In this document: in pieces, positions 57,126 through 64,000 of the stretch
Position numbering within the stretch: position 1 is the first letter of the stretch
Layout of the letters: each line of letters starts with the position of its first letter
Assembly (NCBI GenBank): GCA_958510825.1
Contig: OY294047.1
Coordinates: 5,580,001 to 5,644,000, forward strand
Reading direction: 5' to 3'
Length of the DNA stretch: 64,000 nt
Source: Brachypterus glaber
Taxonomy: Eukaryota > Arthropoda > Insecta > Coleoptera > Kateretidae
Translations under genes and position numbers: made by a program
The notes under the pieces: model-generated
The model's input: the letters and a program-made list of their open reading frames with translations, nothing else
Told to the model about the DNA's origin: nothing
Database searches by the model: none

Positions 57126-59932
57126 AAGATACTCCATCTGAACCATTTAGTGAATTATCCGATAAAGATCCAACATACATTCCTTCACCAAAGGTTAGGC
57201 ATAGGAACCTTTTAAATTTTAATTTTGAAGTGTCGAAGGAATATGGCAGTAAAAGCGGCTCTTTAAAAGAAAACGAAATTTACGGCGAAAGTTCCTCTTT
57301 AAAAAATGCTAGTCTTAAAGATACAGAAGAAGTTAAAAAAAAATCTTCAGATTCTAAAATAAATATTTTAGAAGTAAAACATATAAATCTTTTTAATACT
57401 TTTGATTACAAAAACGATTATAAATCAAAAAGAAAAAAAACAACTTTAAATTGGGTTAATAAAGCTACAGAATTTACACATGATACCCAAAATAAGCTAG
57501 ATGTCTTTGATTTTATGGAACTAACGGAAAATATTCATATACCGGAAACTCCACCTGAAGAAACTATAGACACTTATAGCATTCCTTTAAGCATGGCTGA
57601 AAATAATTACTCAACGCAAATTAAAATTTTAGATACAAAGACAGATTTGGAAAAAAGACAAACAGAAAAAAACTGTTAATAAGAAACTGGATAATAAGTA
57701 TCCAAATCATATACCGGAAACTCCACCTGAAGAAACTATAGACACTTATAGCGTTCCTTTAAGCATGGCTGAAAATAATTACTCAACTCAAGTAAAAATT
57801 TTAAATACCAAGACAGATTTCGAAAAAAAACAAAAAGAAAAAGCTGTTAATAAGAAACTGGATAATAAGTATCCAAAGAGTAAGTACAGAATTGAATGCA
57901 AGTTTTGTCAAAAAATAGTGAGTAACTTTGAAAGACATTTAAAAAGAAATCATAAAGAAGAAAAGGAAGTAAAAGACTTTTTAAGCTTTCCAAAAAATAC
58001 CAAAGAGGGTAAGAAAATGAGAAGAAATATAATATCCTTATTAAGAAATGAGGTAAAATTCCAAAACTTTTTGGCAGACAATGATTTTAATCAGAATAAA
58101 ATACCTTGTGCTCATTGTAAAAGCATAGTTAATAAAAAATATTTAAAAAGACATTATAAAAAATGTGTATTAAAACCGGATAAAAAGTCCAAACGAACAA
58201 ACCATTTAGCGGCTTCACAAACTTTGATAGCATTCGCTAGCCAACATGAAAACACTGCAGCAACTCTCAGGGTAAAAGATGAGGTATTTAGTAGAATGCT
58301 ATCCGACGAAATTGGTTGCGTGGCCAGAAAAGATCCTCTCATAAGATATTATGGAGAAGAATATCTAAAAAAACATAAAAGAGTACAACTAGCAATCTCT
58401 TGTTCAAACAAAATGAGAGAGTGTTCGAGGTTGCTCATTGAAATGCGAAAAAGATTACACAATAATCAGCTTAATCTAATTGACATTTTAAATCCTTTAT
58501 TTTTCGATGATATAGTTCTATCAACTAAAAATATAAGTGGGTATAATTTTAATGAAAAAACATATCAAGCCCCAAGCCTCGCTGATCGTATGGGAACCAC
58601 ATTAAAACATGTATGTGATTGTGCTAAGGAATTATTATTTATGGATAATACAGGTTTTAAATTTAATAACAAAGAAGATAAAATAAAAGAAATAGAAAGA
58701 TTACATTTTCTTATAAATAGCAAATGGAACAATGAAGTTTCATCACTAGCTTTAAAAGATTTAGCCGAGAAAAAATGGAATAGACCCATCATACTGCCAT
58801 TAACTGAAGATATATTTATTTTCAAAGAACGCATTTTAAACGAAGCTGAAAAAAGCTTTTTGATTTGTTGTCAAAAGACCTTACGAATAAAAGTGCCTAC
58901 AAGAGCTTAGTGAATAGTGCATTAGCATTTACAATTTTGTACAACAGAAGACGAATCGGCGATGTGCAATATTTACAAATTCAGTCTTATTTAAGAAATT
59001 TTACAACTAACAACCAGGTGGAGTTTCTGGAACAATTGTCAGAATCAGAAAGGGTACTTACGTCAACTTACAAACGTGTAGTTGCTGGTGGCAAACAAAG
59101 CCGTGCTATCGTAATCCTTTTTCCGCCTATACTGCAAAAATATATAAACCTTTTAATTGATGTAAGGAATCAAACAGATATAGTTCCGCATCAAAATGGC
59201 TACCTTTTTGCTCATCCTGGAGAACACAGTCGATGGGTAAGAGGGGATATAGTACTTAAAAATTTTGCTATGAGCTGTAATGTAAAAAACCCATCTGCCC
59301 TTACTTCAAATAGACTACGCAAGCAAATAGCCACAGTCATGCAGTTAGTAAGTTTGAACAAAGATGATTACCTAGAGTTCGCTAAATTTATGGGTCATAC
59401 AGAAAAGACCCATAAACAGTTTTATGAAGTAACTCAAGATATATACCAGACCGCAAAAATTGCGAAATTACTTAATCTTTTTGATAAAGGGAAGGGAATA
59501 CAATTTAGAAATAAAGATATACAAGCCATAAATATAGATCCTAATACTGAAGAGGTATCAGGTGACGAGTCTGAAAATGAATTTAACAATAATTCAAATG
59601 AAAATACAATAGAATCGGTGTCATTAACTGTACCTTGCACTTCACAAATGAAAAATGGAAATGAATCCAACACAACAGATGACGATTCAGATGATTCGAA
59701 TCAATTTAAATATAAAAAACGAAAAAAAACTTGTAGAATTAGATGGACACCAGAACAAAAATCGCTAGTGAGGTCATATTTTAATGACGACATTAAAAAC
59801 AAAAAAACTCCAAAAAAAGAGGAATGTTTGTCATTTATTGAAAAAAATAAAGTACTATTATATAATCTGGATTGGGTAAAAATCAAAACTTTTGTCTATA
59901 ACTCTTGGAGAAATGACAAAAATAGGAAATAA
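57126..59932 (+). CDS. Crypton-like tyrosine recombinase, exon 3 (two apparent frameshifts)
   Basis: This large exon (acceptor TTACTTTCAG) carries nearly all of a protein of about 960 residues. In order: an acidic, Lys-rich N-terminus; a zinc finger IECKFCQKIVSNFERHLKRN (about residue 285); a C2HC finger IPCAHCKSIVNKKYLKRHYK (about 356); a helical region; and a tyrosine-recombinase domain. Recombinase signs are RRRIGDVQYLQ (first Arg), RLRKQIATV (second Arg) and GHTEKTHKQFYEV, with the expected Tyr. The C-terminus, WTPEQKSLVRSYF to WVKIKTFVYNSW, is Myb-like. The expected His of the H-x-x-R box looks like Asn. The frame shifts at A7 (57666-57672) and at A6 (58849-58854); otherwise it is open. 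A segment of about 170 bp (57535-57704) is tandemly duplicated. Poly(A) signal AATAAA near 60044. Confidence 0.78.
57535..57870. repeat. Tandem duplication inside the recombinase gene
   Basis: The block CATATACCGGAAACTCCACC to GATAATAAGTATCCAAA occurs twice with about ten differences. The first copy ends in the A7 run that shifts the frame. Confidence 0.85.
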
Positions 59933-60091
59933 AAAAGTGAAAAAGTATTTTTTATTTTCTACTCCACTCAATACTTTAATAATGAGCATGGTAGGTGTAT
60001 TTTGCTGTACCACAAAAAAATGCTGGAACGGAATGTTTTAAAGAATAAAGTTTTGCTTAAAATTTATTTTATTTGTCTGTACTAATTAGGC

Positions 60092-60177
60092 AAAACATGC
60101 TAAATGTAAGTTTAAGTTTTTGTCCTAAAATTATTTTAGGACAAAAAGTTAAACTTAAATTTAGCATGTTTTGCCTT
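60092..60177. repeat. Near-perfect 86-bp hairpin after the recombinase gene
   Basis: AGGCAAAACATGCTAAATGT and onward pairs with the inverse over about 40 bases per arm with one or two mismatches and almost no loop (centre AAAATTATTTT). Confidence 0.85.
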
Positions 60178-61411
60178 TCAAGAGGTCGCGAAGCGCCCTC
60201 CAGGGTTCGTTTTGTAACAAATTACAAAGATATATATTTTTTCCTATTTTTATACTTTTGGAAGTTTTATGCACAAAAAGTCGATTTTAGCAAAAAAAAA
60301 TGACGTCTGTCTATCGGTTTGCCAGTCAGTCTGTATCATGCTATGTCTGTCTGTAAATTTTGTGCGCACGTTAACTCGATGCAGTTGTGGTTTGGCATTG
60401 TTAAATAAGACTTTATTGGTTAAAGCGGGGTAATTTCTTTGATAACTTTTTAAACATAGTTAAAGTTCAATACTTTTTTTGTAGACTAAAACCTATTTGA
60501 GACATCGGCCCCGAAAGCTCTAAAATCGCCTCAAATTATTATTATTGGTATTGCTTTTAGTTGAATTTTTAATAATTTATCATCTGCATCTGCCATAAAA
60601 AATTTTAGTTGGTCACACTATTTTTACTTACTTAAAAATAGACAAACTATTTAACAATTAACAGTGTTTTCTTATTAATGAATTTATTTTGAATTTTAAA
60701 TAAAAGTTTTTTTTGTATTTTTTTCTATTTTCGGGATAATTTATTTTTAATAAAAATTATTGAACAATATTAATTTGTTAGCTTACATAAACAATTTAAT
60801 ATTTTCCTTTATAAAAATAAAAAAACACAATTTGCATTAATTATATAATAAGAAAAATAGAAAGAAATTAAATTAGTATTTCTCTTAATTTTGAATTGGT
60901 CCAGCTGTCCAAAGTTATACTTTTTGCTAATAAAATTTTCTAAGATACTTGTAAAAAACATCTTTAATAAAATAAAATACTTATGAGAAGGTTTCTTGCG
61001 ATGTTGCCAAATTTAGGAGGCGAACTCTGCATCTTTCAATGAGGAGGCAATAAATACCCAAATGTATGTCAGAATATATAATTGTATAAAACCGAAGCGC
61101 CCTCTGGTAAAACTTTCAGTGAACTTTAGTGATCGATTCCAGATATATACAGTCATATTTCGACTCCGACCAATTTGGTACAAAAAAGAGTTTTTCTTCG
61201 TAAGTATTTGTATTAAAAAACTGTTTTTTACACAGTTTTGTTCGGAGCTCAAAAATACAAATTTTTATATATTTAGTACCTTATTTTAACCGTTGTAGGC
61301 CATAAAACAAAGCAAAACGTCTTCGGCTCCATTTCTTCGCTTTCGCCTCCGATTTCGGAGGCGAGCGCAACGCTTTTGTGTAGCGATCGGAGGTGTATAA
61401 GTACCTTATGC

Positions 61412-61442
<31 letters not shown>

Positions 61443-62944
61443 ATGTACAGATAGTGAAAATATCTTACCCCTACGATGGTTTTTTTTACCCCTCTTTTCT
61501 CTAATCTAAATATAATTTATTTGTGGATTAATATATAATTAAGAGGTATGTGTATTAAATATAAATTATATTCTCTCCCTAAATATCAATTCGTGATACT
61601 AGGTTAGGTACCGGTGCTTTTTTTTTTCAAATTTAATCATAATCCCAATTTTTGGAAAATGCAACTTCTGCTAAAGCAGTCGTTGCATTTTTGCCATTGG
61701 GATTAATATTCGTAAAATTTATGTAAAAAACCACCGATACCTAACCTAGTATTACTTATGATATTACCCCTGATACTCTCTTTTATGAACTTTAAGCATA
61801 GCACTATCTGACTTTGTGACCTTTAATTTTAAATGTTTTTTGACGTTATTATTAAATTGGTAAAAAACAATTACTTATAAATAATTTTTACTTTAATCTT
61901 TTGATTTCTTTTTTTAATTTAAAACCAAAAAGTAACAAAACCTTAAAAAAATACCATGTATAATTGGTACAAATGTTTTTTAATTTAATAAAAATGAAAT
62001 TATTTTTAAATGTTGATAGTCAATGCTAAATAATTACAATTATATAATAAAATATTAATAATACAAGCTATCAAAAAATAGCTGATGTGATAAAAAAGAA
62101 TTCTTTAACAGCTCAAATAATCTTGATAAAATATTCTCGTATACGAACGTAAACGAATAAAAAAGTCTATATACTTATCCCCATAGTCCCCTATTAAAAT
62201 TAAATTTGCAACTGTTGTATTAAGTACATACCTTACGTGTAATATACTAGATTTTATCCACGACTGTCCAGAAAATAATTTGCAATAAATAATAATGCAG
62301 TGTTAAGAGAAAGTAACAGAAAAATTATTTAAATAAATAAATTACAATTAACAAAAAGTTTGGATAATTAAGATAATATCTCTCCAAAATATTCCAAATA
62401 GGGAACGTTCAAGTATTACGTAACGCAAATTTTGATCATTTTGGACTGTTTTTTTTTTTTAAATGTCTGCTCGCTAATGCTAAATTTCTGTTTTGGAGTG
62501 AATTTTGTTATTTTACTTTACAAAATAATTACAATTGCATACAAAAAAGATTGGCGATTTTTCTTAACAAAATATAATGCACAGAGAAATAATACTTCAT
62601 TCAAATAAATATTTTCTTTAAATAAGAAAGATAAACTTTATTTAAATAAACCGAATCCTTGCCTCATGACTCACTAATTTGGACATACTCGCGGATGCGA
62701 GAAAATATACAAAAATACAATTAAAAAATCTTTTAAATAATTCTCTTTGCGTATAAACGTATGATTAACTTGGCCCCAGTAATATATACTTTATCCAAGT
62801 AATTATCTCTGTGTGTAATTTTAAGAAACAGAAAGTAAAATTGACCTACTTTCTGAGCCTAATTTATATCAAGGTGTGCTTAAGTTACAAAGCTTCTTTT
62901 CTTTTTCTAATGGAGCAAATTTAAAAATGGAAATATATATAAGG
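60178..62944. other. No gene; small repeats
   Basis: Holds a GTCTGTCTAT-type patch near 60305, an (AT)n run at 61405-61437, a MITE at 61589-61757 and one end of the GGGAACGTTC family at 62401-62448. No exon supported. Confidence 0.5.
61589..61757. mobile_element. Short MITE, ATACTAGGTTAGGTA ends
   Basis: ATACTAGGTTAGGTACCGGTG and CACCGATACCTAACCTAGTA are inverted. The centre has a second pair TAATCCCAAT / ATTGGGATTA and TGCAACTTCTGC. Confidence 0.75.
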
Positions 62945-63288
62945 TTAGTCTGATTTAGGACTATAGGGCCGTATAAAGTTGGTATATTTCTGCGAAACAA
63001 ATCCATCACCCCAAAGCATCTGCCTTGCTTTCATACTGAGACAGTACCTGATGAAACAAACTTGTGAAGGAAGTCTATCCGTGCTTCCTGTAAACGTTAC
63101 GTCGTGATTATGTTCGGACTTAATTACCACTGTTTTTCCATAGCTGATGACTCTGGATTTACAATTTAATGACTTCGTCTTAATACAAACCCAGTATGTT
63201 TTTCGCGCAGTTTTTGAATGGACTCGAAATTCGTAGTTGTTTAGTATCATCATTGGATATTTTAGTCCAGGTTTAAAATGTATAATAT
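62945..63288 (-). CDS. mod(mdg4): FLYWCH alternative 3' exon (highest-coordinate copy)
   Basis: An AATTTTTAG acceptor, then IIHFKPGLKYPMMILNNYEF and 113 codons. The core is TYWVCIKTKSLNCKSR and EHNHDV. It is the first exon of the window in transcription order and sits 11.7 kb from the next one (51012), with the recombinase gene in between on the other strand. The 30-residue tail after LPSQVCFIRY is unique to this copy. Confidence 0.87.
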
Positions 63289-63363
63289 CTAAAAATTTAT
63301 TATTATTAGTTCTCTAAACATAATATAAATAAAGTTCACATACTATGTTAATACTGCACTGCA

Positions 63364-63831
63364 CAAGTTGTCCTATCTGCAAATTAGATGTTTTGAGATA
63401 TTGCCAGTTTTATTGTTTTTGTTTGCAGTTTTTGAAAACATGTTAAAATAAAACGGGATTGGGTTCTGCCTTATTTTAAATCAAAAATACGTTGAAAAAA
63501 TAAATATTTTTTTTATCAGAAAAATAAATTGTCATACTAAATGCATTTGTTCTATCTGAAAAAGTTTGGACAACATGATCTAAAGATTCCAATCAAATTA
63601 CTAAGATCTGTAAATTTAGTCCTAGTCCCGACTTATTCTTTTAGTAAAGACTAGTTAGGACAATTTTATTTAGAAAACATTGAACATTTTCCATATAGGA
63701 TAAACATCTTAGGCTAATTTTTAGGATTTGGGTTTTAGATAGGACTTTTCTTTTTAGTAGGCACATGGGGCTAGTGTAAAGCTATACATGTTCTTATCTC
63801 AAAAAGTGAATTTTTGCAGATAGGACAACTT
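63364..63831. mobile_element. MITE with ACAAGTTGTCCTATCTGCAAA ends
   Basis: Inverted ACAAGTTGTCCTATCTGCAA at both ends around 470 bp. TTTTGAGATA/TATCTCAAAA continues the pairing. Confidence 0.75.
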
Positions 63832-64000
63832 GTCTCAGCAGGACAGAGGAAGTCTTCAAAACAGAATTGCAAGTGTTAAAATAAAAATCGATATAAATTA
63901 ATACTAAAATAAAATATATTAGGTTAAAATTTTAAGTAAATATATTTACCCATACAAACTTTGAAACAAAAAAGTAAGATTTTTAGTCTTAATATAGTAC

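Noticed and set aside
57230..58910. Two separate genes at 57230-57679 and 57765-58910
   Set aside because: They are one reading frame split by an A-run indel; the second ATG lies inside the tandem duplication.

Overview
This is a 64 kb window of an AT-rich animal nuclear genome, almost certainly an insect. A beetle or another arthropod with a transposon-rich genome fits best, but I cannot name the species. The evidence is spliced exons with GT/AG borders, a long series of short FLYWCH zinc-finger exons of the kind found in the insect BTB locus mod(mdg4), a DUF4806 exon, a LINE fragment, and dozens of inverted-repeat transposons (MITEs). No bacterial-style operon, CRISPR array, rRNA or tRNA was seen. 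A fixed 200-N assembly gap lies at 24343-24542.

The main content is on the minus strand. Sixteen FLYWCH exons are spread from 3.9 to 63.3 kb. Each starts at a splice acceptor (poly-T then AG). Each intact one runs a few codons through the pattern [I/L]-V-[Y/H]-F-K-x-G, then Tyr/Phe-rich sequence, Cys...Cys and His-x-His, to its own stop codon. Each intact one has length 3n+2, so all join the same upstream exon in the same phase. This is the architecture of mod(mdg4), where a shared N-terminal BTB part is spliced to one of many alternative 3' exons. The shared BTB exons are not in the window and should lie beyond 64 kb in these coordinates. One FLYWCH exon (17.5-17.9 kb) is broken.

Other domains sit among the FLYWCH exons, on the same strand and with the same 3n+2 acceptor phase. 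There are three exons with a piggyBac-type C-terminal zinc ribbon (6.2, 7.4 and 11.1 kb, the last frameshifted), a two-exon Myb/SANT-like trihelix domain (42.9 to 41.8 kb), and a coiled-coil plus DUF4806 exon (28.2-28.8 kb). If they are spliced to the same 5' exons, this locus offers several unrelated DNA- or protein-binding C-termini, some of apparent transposon origin. That is the most novel-looking system in the window.

On the plus strand, 55.7-59.9 kb holds a three-exon gene for a Crypton-like tyrosine recombinase. It has two zinc fingers, a recombinase domain and a Myb-like C-terminus. Its reading frame is interrupted only twice, both times at A-runs.

The rest is transposon and repeat sequence: TA-flanked mariner-type MITEs, TTA-flanked Harbinger-type elements, a hAT-type element with a perfect 8-bp target duplication and telomere-like subterminal repeats, a 2.3 kb element carrying seven 219-bp satellite units, a near-perfect 942-bp palindrome, and a decayed LINE. 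Several of these abut exon ends within tens of bases.
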